Source: JBEKCP01 sp050014815
GTDB taxonomy: Bacteria; Planctomycetota; Planctomycetia; Pirellulales; Thermoguttaceae
Reading direction: 5' to 3'
Length of the DNA: 9,844 nt
Assembly (NCBI GenBank): GCA_050014815.1
Contig: JBEKCP010000169.1
Coordinates: forward strand, 1-9,844
Shown here piece after piece: positions 1 to 6,008 of the stretch. A program made the position numbers and the translations under genes. Every line of letters starts with the position of its first letter. Positions within the stretch are counted from its first letter, which is position 1. Under the pieces are notes generated by a model. It was not told where the DNA came from, did no database searches, and worked only from the letters and a program-made list of their open reading frames with translations.

Positions 1-1
1 T

Positions 2-535
2 GGAATAAGTGCTGCTGTAGGTGATGGCCCCGGTGGTAATGCCCATGTAGGTGAGCGTGAAGGTGCCGCTGCCGGTGGCGTCCACAACCGGCAGGGCCTC
101 GACTGGCTCAACGCCCGACTGTGAGGAACTGGTGAGAACTTCGTAGCCGACGCCGTTGTTGTTGAAGACCGCGCATCCCCCGGGCTGAAGCGTGGCGGTG
201 TCGCCGATGAGGACGGGGTGGGTGCCGCCGCCGACAACGATCTTGCCAGTGGTGCCCTGGTGGGCCACATGGACCCGGGAAACATGAGCCATGCCCAAGG
301 TTGTGCCGAACTGGTCGGCGCCGCTGGACAGGTTGATCGTGAAGGGTGTGCCGGCCGTGACGGTGCCGGTAATCACGTATGCCGTGTCGGCCTGATTGGC
401 GCCGCTGCCCACCGACAAGGCCGCCGCTGGGGTGGCTAAGGCAAAGCTGCCGGAGATTTTGGCCAGGCCAGTACCCGAACTTACGCCGCCCGAAGACGTG
501 TCGTTGGCAACCGGATTCAAAAAGGTCGTGCTCAT
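2..535 (-). CDS. Unidentified beta-rich phage structural protein (runs off the left edge)
   Basis: An open frame starts at ATG 535 and continues without a stop to the window edge, giving 178 visible residues (MSTTFLNPVANDTSSGGVSS...). It has GAGG with 5 nt spacing upstream. The composition is Gly/Thr/Ser/Ala/Val-rich with almost no Lys, Arg or Glu, as in all-beta virion proteins. Visible segments include GTVTAGTPFTINLSSGADQF (about residues 61-80), HVSRVHVAHQGTTGKIVVGG and LIGDTATLQPGGCAVFNNNG. I do not recognise a family. Its place after the tail-tube gene suggests a tail or virion surface protein, possibly a second tube or decoration subunit. The gene is incomplete, so length and C-terminal domains are unknown. 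Confidence 0.75.
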   Translation of the reverse strand, partial: MSTTFLNPVANDTSSGGVSSGTGLAKISGSFALATPAAALSVGSGANQADTAYVITGTVTAGTPFTINLSSGADQFGTTLGMAHVSRVHVAHQGTTGKIVVGGGTHPVLIGDTATLQPGGCAVFNNNGVGYEVLTSSSQSGVEPVEALPVVDATGSGTFTLTYMGITTGAITYSSTYS

Positions 536-609
536 GGAAACCTCACAAATTTGGATGTTTGAAGCGTGCTTCTTGGGAACCGTTTCTGCCTATTGAATCG
601 CCTCTACGG

Positions 610-1083
610 TCAGGATGGGGTGAAGACGGGGGGCGTGGGGGTGGTGACGGTTATTTCGGCCGTTCGCAGCCCCGTCGCCGTCAGGGGCCCGGGTTGAACG
701 CCGGTCACCTGGGCGAGGTACTGGCTGCCCACATTGACCGTATCGGCGTTGCCGCTGCCATAGACCTCGACACCATCGGAGTACGTGACTGTCAAGCGCC
801 CCATCGCGCGGGCGTCGAGGCAAGCCAGCGCGGCGGCGTGTTCTGACGCCTTATAGGTGCACTTTATCTTATAGGTTTGGACGGGGTAGCGCCCGCCGAC
901 CGCCTGCTCCTTGCCGGCATTGGTGCCGCTGATCGGGGTGAACTTCGCTGTTTCGATCATCGACTCGGGCGGCGTGGCCTCCTCTGCCTGCGCCTGCGTC
1001 GCCCCGAAAGGCGTCCCGTTTTGCGGCGTGAAGGTGAACGAGAACGGGAACCCGAATTGAGCCTGATATGCGATGTCCGCCAT
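610..1083 (-). CDS. Small tail-tube-like protein
   Basis: This 157-residue protein is Thr/Gly/Ala-rich and beta-rich, and it follows the terminator gene, the place of the major tail protein (lambda gpV). The middle reads AKFTPISGTNAGKEQAVGGR, then TYKIKCTYKASEHAAALACL, then MGRLTVTYSDGVEVYG, and it ends with TAEITVTTPTPP. This strand, helix, strand layout fits a small tail-tube subunit that polymerises into hexameric rings, and the aromatic N-terminus (YQAQFGFPFSFTF) could be an assembly arm. The start is ATG 1083 (AGGAG, 7 nt). A 74-bp gap follows before the next gene. Alternative: a minor tail or neck protein. Confidence 0.58.
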   Translation of the reverse strand: MADIAYQAQFGFPFSFTFTPQNGTPFGATQAQAEEATPPESMIETAKFTPISGTNAGKEQAVGGRYPVQTYKIKCTYKASEHAAALACLDARAMGRLTVTYSDGVEVYGSGNADTVNVGSQYLAQVTGVQPGPLTATGLRTAEITVTTPTPPVFTPS

Positions 1084-1090
1084 GGGCATT

Positions 1091-1095
1091 CTCCT
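1091..1095 (-). promoter_or_regulatory. Ribosome binding site deciding the tail-tube start
   Basis: AGGAG on the minus strand is 7 nt from the ATG at 1083 but only 1 nt from the in-frame ATG at 1089. The start at 1083 (MADIAYQ) is therefore the likely one. Confidence 0.7.
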
Positions 1096-1100
1096 AAAAG

Positions 1101-1601
1101 TTATCCCGCCGCCTTGAACAGCAAGATGGTGTCGGACTCAAAAACGTGCTCGCTTTCGAGCCTGCCAAGATCGTAAAGGCCCTTGTCGGCGCTCTTGGCG
1201 TGGACAAGCACAGCTCCAGCGCCGGGGAACGCGACAACCGCGTTTGTTACCGGGAGGGGGCCGTACGCCTTGAGGCCTTCGATGATCTGGCTCCGCAACT
1301 GGCACAGAAGCGCGCATTGCGCCTCGGGGTCTAGCGCTCCGCTGACCTGCTGCTGAATGTACAGGTGCACGGCGTATTGGGAGGTGAATGAGTGCATCCC
1401 GAATCGCTCGGTGACCTCCACGTCAGGAAACACGTCAATGCTCACTGGATCGGCGAAGGTGGGGATGTCGGGCAGGTCATCCTTGCGCGAGAAGCGCCTC
1501 TCGGCCGTTACCGGCAGAACGAGCGTCCCCGCCTTGGCTTTGATTAACGCGACCACCGCCAGCGCCAGGGCGTCACTTTGTCCAAAGACGGTCTGAGGCA
1601 T
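1101..1601 (-). CDS. Tail-terminator-like / neck protein
   Basis: This is a 166-residue protein directly before the tail-tube gene, where siphoviruses encode the tail terminator (lambda gpU position). Its outline fits: an N-terminal helix (ALALAVVALIKAK), FSRKDDLPDI, VSIDVFPDVEVTERFG, then YAVHLYIQQQV, a long helix with CALLCQLRSQIIEGLK, and a C-terminal LESEHVFESDTILLF strand. The same succession of strands and helix is common in neck and terminator proteins of uncharacterised phages. Such a protein caps the finished tail tube and joins it to the head. The start at ATG 1601 has AAGGG with 6 nt spacing; a TTG one codon upstream is poorly spaced. Seventeen bases separate its stop from the next start. 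Assignment rests on shape and gene order rather than clear identity. Confidence 0.62.
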   Translation of the reverse strand: MPQTVFGQSDALALAVVALIKAKAGTLVLPVTAERRFSRKDDLPDIPTFADPVSIDVFPDVEVTERFGMHSFTSQYAVHLYIQQQVSGALDPEAQCALLCQLRSQIIEGLKAYGPLPVTNAVVAFPGAGAVLVHAKSADKGLYDLGRLESEHVFESDTILLFKAAG

Positions 1602-1972
1602 CAAATTCCCTTCGTGTGCACCTTGAAAACCGTACCGCCAGGCCCGATGTTTTCATAGACGTTCATCTTGCCCGGCATGGAAACAACGTAGACTCGCCCA
1701 TTGGTTTCGGTGATGAGGTCGCCGGTCGCGGGAGTTACCTGCGCGCCGCCAGAATCCACCAGATCGGCCTTGTCAATCAGGTAGTCTCGGCTCTCATAGG
1801 CGATTATCACGCCGCCGTCGAGGATGTCGAATGGCGTGCGTCCGACCGTCGCCGAAACGGTCGCGAGCGGCAGGCCGCCGCGGCTGTAGGTGATCGTGAT
1901 GGCGGCGTAGCCCTTGAACCGGCCCATGAGCCAGTCTGTCGCCTCCTGCATCCTGTTCGGGTTTCGGGACAT
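1601..1972 (-). CDS. Head-tail stopper-like / head completion protein
   Basis: This 123-residue protein lies between the cement and tail-terminator genes, the usual place of the head-closure protein (lambda gpFII, SPP1 gp16 type). The sequence has a pattern seen in that group: ATVGRTPFDI, then a SRDYLIDKADL segment, a short variable part, PATGDLIT and NGRVYVV, ending in a basic strand (FKVHTKGI). Such proteins form a ring below the connector that seals the filled head and binds the tail. I am confident it is a structural neck protein, less so of the exact family. The start at ATG 1972 is chosen for GGAG with 7 nt spacing; upstream in-frame ATGs at 1990 and 2053 have weaker or no sites, and the latter would overlap the previous gene. 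The stop overlaps the next start by one base (TGATG). Confidence 0.7.
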   Translation of the reverse strand: MSRNPNRMQEATDWLMGRFKGYAAITITYSRGGLPLATVSATVGRTPFDILDGGVIIAYESRDYLIDKADLVDSGGAQVTPATGDLITETNGRVYVVSMPGKMNVYENIGPGGTVFKVHTKGI

Positions 1973-2015
1973 TGGGCCACTCCGTCGCATCTTTCGCCAT
2001 CGCCGCCCCAGGCGG

Positions 2016-3212
2016 TTACTCGAGTTCCAGGTTGATGAGCGCCGGTTCCGCATCGGCTCCGACCCACATCACTGTGCCGTAGAAGGGGATGCTGTAGGTG
2101 GTGGAAGCAACCTTCAGGGCGGTGCCGGCCACAGTGGCGCCAACGCCAGCCTTGGCACCCACCACCAGAGCCGACGAGGTATCGCCGATGAGTGGGGCCG
2201 GTCCCTTGGTCTGCGCCCAGTAGAAGTAGGTGGCGCCGACATCGACGAGCGGCACGCCGGCCGCGGCTCCGGTCGCGGTTGTGGGCATGACAATCGTGCT
2301 CGCCCAGCGGTTCGGAATGAGCGTCACCTTGCTGGTGGCGGCGATCGCGTTGCGGAGCGGTTCGGCCAGCACCAGATCGAGGAGGGTGTCGGTCCCCTCC
2401 AGCTTGGACGAAACGATGCTGTAGATGTCGCCCGTGCTGCCGCTGCCGGTAGTGACGATCATTTTGCCGCCGGCGAAGTAGTTCAGCGGCAACGCCGATC
2501 CCGTTGTGCAAAGCACCGTGATGGCGGTGGCGCCGACGACCTGGGCGTGGCCGGTCTGGGTGATGTCCACGAACTTTGCGTTGAGCGCTGGCGACTGCTG
2601 CATCAAGGCCCGGCTGATCCCCGACGCGCCAGCTTGGGAGTAGCGGAATCTCCGACCATCGCTGGTTTCGTGGATCGTCCCGAGATTGTAGTTCTGGGTC
2701 GCCGACACGGTGAAGATGTCCTGCGAAACGCCGCCCGCCAGGACGGCCCCGAGGGTATTGCCATACGTACCGGGCCCCTGTTGGAGCCATGCCCGGGCGC
2801 GGGCGGCATCGCCGAGAATCAGCGGTGCGGGCTGCTCGGGGTGCGTGAAGCCGACCTGATAGGCCCCGGCGGAGTTGGTGGTGAGGCAGCCGGTGCTGGC
2901 CAGCGCGGTGATCGGCGTACCGGTCTGGTCAACCGGCGACCCGGTGGGATTCCAGTAGACCGCCGTGAAGGGCGTCGTGAACGTGCTGGCGTCGCACAGG
3001 AAGTCAAACCAGCCAAAGCCGATGGCCACACTGCCAGTGTTGGGGCCGTTGTTTGACCCCAGCGCCCGGATGCCCGATCCGAGCACCACTTGGACGACAT
3101 TGTTGGCGACAATCACGGCGCCGCCGGGAATGTCCGTGGTGCCTGTGTTGGTATAGAGGACGGAGATCGGCCTGGGCGCCGAAGGATCGAATCTTGCCTG
3201 GGGCATGAACAT
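2016..3212 (-). CDS. Capsid cement/decoration protein with large C-terminal domain
   Basis: This 398-residue protein immediately follows the capsid gene, where phages encode head decoration proteins. Residues about 14-125 resemble the DUF2190 capsid-cement type: ISVLYTNTGTTDIPGGAVIV, GSVAIGFGWFDF and FTAVYWNPTG follow the usual order of a small beta-barrel that stabilises the capsid. Residues about 160-398 form a second, Gly/Thr/Ala-rich, mostly beta domain containing GTIHETSDGRRFRYSQAG (178-195) and YFYWAQTKGPAPLI (329-342). This is a pattern I associate with phage structural proteins encoded beside capsid genes, of unknown role. The start at ATG 3212 has AAGGAG with 7 nt spacing; a second in-frame ATG at 3206 lies too close for a clear choice but is less well spaced. 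A role on the capsid surface is inferred from position. Confidence 0.7.
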   Translation of the reverse strand: MFMPQARFDPSAPRPISVLYTNTGTTDIPGGAVIVANNVVQVVLGSGIRALGSNNGPNTGSVAIGFGWFDFLCDASTFTTPFTAVYWNPTGSPVDQTGTPITALASTGCLTTNSAGAYQVGFTHPEQPAPLILGDAARARAWLQQGPGTYGNTLGAVLAGGVSQDIFTVSATQNYNLGTIHETSDGRRFRYSQAGASGISRALMQQSPALNAKFVDITQTGHAQVVGATAITVLCTTGSALPLNYFAGGKMIVTTGSGSTGDIYSIVSSKLEGTDTLLDLVLAEPLRNAIAATSKVTLIPNRWASTIVMPTTATGAAAGVPLVDVGATYFYWAQTKGPAPLIGDTSSALVVGAKAGVGATVAGTALKVASTTYSIPFYGTVMWVGADAEPALINLELE

Positions 3213-3278
3213 GGGAAAGCTCCTTGAATTTGAAGATCGCTTGTGCTGTTTCCGGTTTTCGATTGCGGTCCGCTATGA

Positions 3279-3296
3279 CGCCGGGGCCGCTCGGCG
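3279..3296. other. Short GC stem-loop just after the capsid stop codon
   Basis: A 5-bp perfect stem (CGCCG / CGGCG) with an 8-nt loop lies six bases past the capsid stop, in the 90-bp gap before the cement gene. No T tract follows on the minus strand, so it is not a standard terminator. It could protect or separate the capsid mRNA. In such GC-rich DNA it may be chance. Confidence 0.22.
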
Positions 3297-3302
3297 ATCA
3301 AG

Positions 3303-5075
3303 TTACTGGCCGGCCGAGTAGACCGCGGAGCGGTAGTCGTGGGGCGCCACGCCGAAGTCGTAATAGCAGCGCATGTGCATCCCGAGAGTGCTGAACGGGG
3401 CCTCGCCGCGCTCGATGATGGGTGTCCGGTTGCCCCGCAGATAGCCGATCTGCATCGGGCCGAATCCGCCGGACGGGTTGGCCAGCAGAATCCACTGGGT
3501 ATCATTGGACCCGCTCAGGCCCTTGCCGCCGCGGTAGGCCATGAAGGCGCTGATCAGGGGAGCGAACTGGTTCGCGTACAGGTTGAGGTTCGGAATCTTG
3601 GCCGGGGTCGCGGTGGAGCCCATCGGGCTCATCACGATTCCAGCGCCTTTGTTGATGACGTTGGCCGTCTCGCGGTTTGCCGGGGCGGTCAAGATGCGGT
3701 CGGGCATGATGTTGATCGGCCGGCCGTTGGCGTCCACCTGCTCGAGGAACTTCTGGACCGCCAGCGTGATCGCCGAGATCGACAGCGCGCTTGACGCGCT
3801 GGAAAGGTAATTCCCCAGCGTGGCGGAGAAGAAGTTCACATTGTTGGCCGTCTGGCCCGGCGGGGACGTGTTGTACTGGACGGCGCCGGAAATCAACTGA
3901 AAGAGCAGCGTGAAGACCGCTTCCTCGCGCGTCATCGCCGCCTCGCGGCCGAGCACTTTTGGTTGATCCGTCAGAGCGCCCATGTCGTCATTCAGGATCG
4001 TCTGGCGGCTGATCGTGATGAGCATACCGCGGGTCTGGAGCTGGTTCTGGTAGCTCTCATCCTGAAGGCCCATACTCTTGAGTTCGCCGGAATCGCTCAC
4101 GAGCTGCATCCGGCCGCTGCCGGTCATGCGGTAGCTCTTGAATGGCTTGAAGTCGTTGGTATCGCGCTGCCAGCAGATTTGCTCAACAAGCGACGGCTGC
4201 TCGTCGTAAGCCTGGAGCATCATTTTGTTCATCAAGTTCTCAGTGATGCCCAGCAACGTGACGGTGGAGTAGCCGTCCGCCTGAATGTCCATTGGGCCGC
4301 CGGTCCCCAGTAACTCCATGCGGCGTTCCATGTTCATCACTCGACTGATGCTGTCAAGACTGAGAGGCCCTGGCGGAAGGTGCATTCCGTGCGCCGCTGC
4401 TACCCAGCCGACCAAGTGCTGTAACCCCGCATGGCGGAATTGTGGCGTGCTTGCGATCTCTTTGGCTTGATCGCTGAGTTGCCTGCCGGCCCGGTCGGTG
4501 AAGGCGTGTTTTTCGTCCAAGCCGGCCGAGAGCGCCAACGCCGACGCGAGGATGTCGCCGGTCACAACCGTTCCGGTCCCGCCGCCATTGATGTTGAAGG
4601 GGTGATCCTCAGCCCTGGAGCCGACCGCCACGCCGCGGGAGGCCCGCAGCGCGATGAGTTCGGCATCCTTGGCGGCCGCCGTCGCGGCGACGCCATCGTT
4701 GATGGCCTTCTCGCGGGCGTCCGTGAGTTGCTTGACGATCTTGTTGTCGGCCTTGAACGCCTGAATGTGCTGCTCGAACGCGGCGTTGACGGCGCCGATC
4801 CGCACCGCTTCCGCCCGAAGGTCCAGCACGCCCGACGCGGCGGTGTCCAGATTCGGCGCGGTGGTGGTGTCGGTGTCGGCGGCGGCCTTGGCGTCTTTGC
4901 CCTTGCCCTTTCCTTTGGGTTCATCGCCGTCGCCGTCGTCCTGACCATCCTTGTCCTCGGCGTCGTAGTCCTTCGAAGCCTTCCAGCACGCCTTGATGAC
5001 CTTGGCTTTGGCGCCTTGGAGGTCATCGTCGCTGAACCCCGCTGCTTTCATCCACGCTTTGAACTTGCTGGCCAT
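3303..5075 (-). CDS. Predicted internal-start scaffold-capsid protein, in frame with the fusion
   Basis: Starting at ATG 5075 the same frame encodes 590 residues: a scaffold-like segment (basic and acidic linker, coiled coil) followed by the major capsid domain, without the protease. The start has a good ribosome binding site (GAAAGGA, 6 nt) and the new N-terminus MASKFKAWMKAAGFSDDDL looks like a natural protein start, a small amphipathic helix. Lambda uses the same trick, with Nu3 scaffold starting inside protease gene C. Function would be to supply capsid subunits in excess over protease. This is a prediction: the product has not been observed here. Confidence 0.5.
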   Translation of the reverse strand: MASKFKAWMKAAGFSDDDLQGAKAKVIKACWKASKDYDAEDKDGQDDGDGDEPKGKGKGKDAKAAADTDTTTAPNLDTAASGVLDLRAEAVRIGAVNAAFEQHIQAFKADNKIVKQLTDAREKAINDGVAATAAAKDAELIALRASRGVAVGSRAEDHPFNINGGGTGTVVTGDILASALALSAGLDEKHAFTDRAGRQLSDQAKEIASTPQFRHAGLQHLVGWVAAAHGMHLPPGPLSLDSISRVMNMERRMELLGTGGPMDIQADGYSTVTLLGITENLMNKMMLQAYDEQPSLVEQICWQRDTNDFKPFKSYRMTGSGRMQLVSDSGELKSMGLQDESYQNQLQTRGMLITISRQTILNDDMGALTDQPKVLGREAAMTREEAVFTLLFQLISGAVQYNTSPPGQTANNVNFFSATLGNYLSSASSALSISAITLAVQKFLEQVDANGRPINIMPDRILTAPANRETANVINKGAGIVMSPMGSTATPAKIPNLNLYANQFAPLISAFMAYRGGKGLSGSNDTQWILLANPSGGFGPMQIGYLRGNRTPIIERGEAPFSTLGMHMRCYYDFGVAPHDYRSAVYSAGQ

Positions 5076-6008
5076 GACGTTTCCTTTCTCGCCGCTTCTC
5101 GCGGCGACAACGGCGCTGGTCGAATCGTCCGCGCCCAGTGCAACGAAACTGATCTCGCCCAACACCGATTTTCGGGCGATTGTGAGCGGGCCTACAACAG
5201 TCCGCCCATTGACTTGTCTCTGTTCGCCAGCCGGCACCCACTCAGCTTTCGTGATGTTCGCGCCGATGGAAGCCTGCCAGGGGAATTTGTTTTTTGAGCT
5301 GTTGACCACCTCGAAGGCGTGTTGACTGTACGGGTTGCTCACCACGCCGGAGGCCGTCAAGACGCCGCCGCTCGTGGAGATTTGTTCCGTGTGGCCCACA
5401 ACCTTCGCCGGGTCATGGTCTTTGAGCGCCGGGCGGTTCTTATTGACCCCCTCCATGCCGTCAAGGTCCACGACGACCGGCTTGCTATAGTCGATGTCCT
5501 TGCGCTTGCCCGAGAGCATCATTGGGCCGCCCGTGTAGGCGATCATGTTGAAGCGGTGAAGCCCCGGCTCATTCTCGGAGACCATTGGGCCGGCCTGAAT
5601 ATCGACCGCGACGCCCCCGGCGCAGTAAAGATCGAAAGTTTCTCCCGCGGCGGTGGTGCGCTCATCATCCTTGCCTTTGGCGGCGGTCAGGAGTTCGCGG
5701 GCCGCGTCCTGAATTGTGCCGTCCGAGTTTTGGCCGGCGCGGCTGATGATCGCCCGCAGAGCGGCCAGATAGAGCTTTCCCTTCTTGCCGTAGGGATAAG
5801 AGTAATGCGCTTTGGTGTGGGCGTCCTCGGCGGTGTCGAGTCCGAGAAACCACTGGCTGTATTCGCTCCAATTTTCGCTACCCTTTTCGCCCAAGATGGC
5901 GTTTCCGTCTTCGGCGGAGAAAGACCACGCCTCATCGACGTAATGGCCGTCTTTGACCATGACCTTTGCGTGCTCGAAAGCCCGGCGGTTGAGTTCGTGG
6001 CGTGCCAT
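3303..6008 (-). CDS. Prohead protease / scaffold / major capsid fusion protein
   Basis: This 901-residue polyprotein would build and mature the head. Visible parts are: residues 1 to about 107, an extra domain with WSEYSQWFLG (47-56) and HYSYPYGK (68-75); about 145-303, a HK97-type prohead serine protease with candidate catalytic His198 (LKDHDPAKVVGH) and Ser247 (PWQASIGA), 49 residues apart as in HK97 gp4, and Glu285 as a possible third member; about 312-465, a scaffold or delta-like segment with an acidic/Lys-Gly linker (348-375) and a probable coiled coil (395-455); about 578-901, a HK97-fold capsid protein resembling the Mu gpT-like type (DFKPFKSYRM, GELKSMGLQDESY, ISRQTILNDDMGAL). Protease/capsid fusions are a known phage architecture. 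DIQA precedes both the protease and the capsid domain. The start at ATG 6008 has GGAGGAG 8 nt upstream and overlaps the portal stop. An internal start at 5075 is likely used too. Confidence 0.92.
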   Translation of the reverse strand: MARHELNRRAFEHAKVMVKDGHYVDEAWSFSAEDGNAILGEKGSENWSEYSQWFLGLDTAEDAHTKAHYSYPYGKKGKLYLAALRAIISRAGQNSDGTIQDAARELLTAAKGKDDERTTAAGETFDLYCAGGVAVDIQAGPMVSENEPGLHRFNMIAYTGGPMMLSGKRKDIDYSKPVVVDLDGMEGVNKNRPALKDHDPAKVVGHTEQISTSGGVLTASGVVSNPYSQHAFEVVNSSKNKFPWQASIGANITKAEWVPAGEQRQVNGRTVVGPLTIARKSVLGEISFVALGADDSTSAVVAARSGEKGNVMASKFKAWMKAAGFSDDDLQGAKAKVIKACWKASKDYDAEDKDGQDDGDGDEPKGKGKGKDAKAAADTDTTTAPNLDTAASGVLDLRAEAVRIGAVNAAFEQHIQAFKADNKIVKQLTDAREKAINDGVAATAAAKDAELIALRASRGVAVGSRAEDHPFNINGGGTGTVVTGDILASALALSAGLDEKHAFTDRAGRQLSDQAKEIASTPQFRHAGLQHLVGWVAAAHGMHLPPGPLSLDSISRVMNMERRMELLGTGGPMDIQADGYSTVTLLGITENLMNKMMLQAYDEQPSLVEQICWQRDTNDFKPFKSYRMTGSGRMQLVSDSGELKSMGLQDESYQNQLQTRGMLITISRQTILNDDMGALTDQPKVLGREAAMTREEAVFTLLFQLISGAVQYNTSPPGQTANNVNFFSATLGNYLSSASSALSISAITLAVQKFLEQVDANGRPINIMPDRILTAPANRETANVINKGAGIVMSPMGSTATPAKIPNLNLYANQFAPLISAFMAYRGGKGLSGSNDTQWILLANPSGGFGPMQIGYLRGNRTPIIERGEAPFSTLGMHMRCYYDFGVAPHDYRSAVYSAGQ
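4278..4292 (-). other. Candidate capsid maturation site (MDIQA)
   Basis: Residues 573-577 of the fusion read MDIQA, followed by DGYST, just before the capsid fold begins. Cleavage after the Ala would give a mature capsid protein of 324 residues, a normal size for a HK97-fold subunit. The codons for DIQ (GAC ATT CAG) are identical to those at the portal site. Confidence 0.45.
5082..5088 (-). promoter_or_regulatory. Internal ribosome binding site inside the fusion gene
   Basis: On the minus strand GAAAGGA lies 6 nt before an in-frame ATG at 5075 (residue 312, MASKFKAWMKAAGF). This is as good as the sites of the independent genes nearby. It falls exactly between the end of the protease domain and the start of the scaffold segment, so it could drive a protease-free scaffold-capsid product. 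Confidence 0.55.
5592..5606 (-). other. Candidate protease self-processing site (VDIQA) before the protease domain
   Basis: Residues 135-139 of the fusion read VDIQA, followed by GPM. They lie between the extra N-terminal domain and the protease domain. Cutting after the Ala would free the N-terminal domain. This is inferred from the repeated DIQA motif. Confidence 0.4.

Noticed and set aside
561..575. A possible hairpin terminator (GAAG-CACG-CTTC) between the tail-tube gene and the next gene
   Set aside because: The stem is only four base pairs with no T tract, and the next gene has its own good ribosome binding site in the same direction.
1807..2790. A 327-residue minus-strand frame overlapping the cement gene
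   Set aside because: It lies in another frame of the cement and stopper genes, with Arg/His/Gly-rich composition and no domain; the overlapping frames carry the family motifs.
1914..3056. A 380-residue open frame on the plus strand opposite the cement and stopper genes
   Set aside because: It is antisense to two well-supported genes, crosses their boundary, is rich in Arg/Gly/Ala as GC-rich shadow frames are, and has no recognisable motif.
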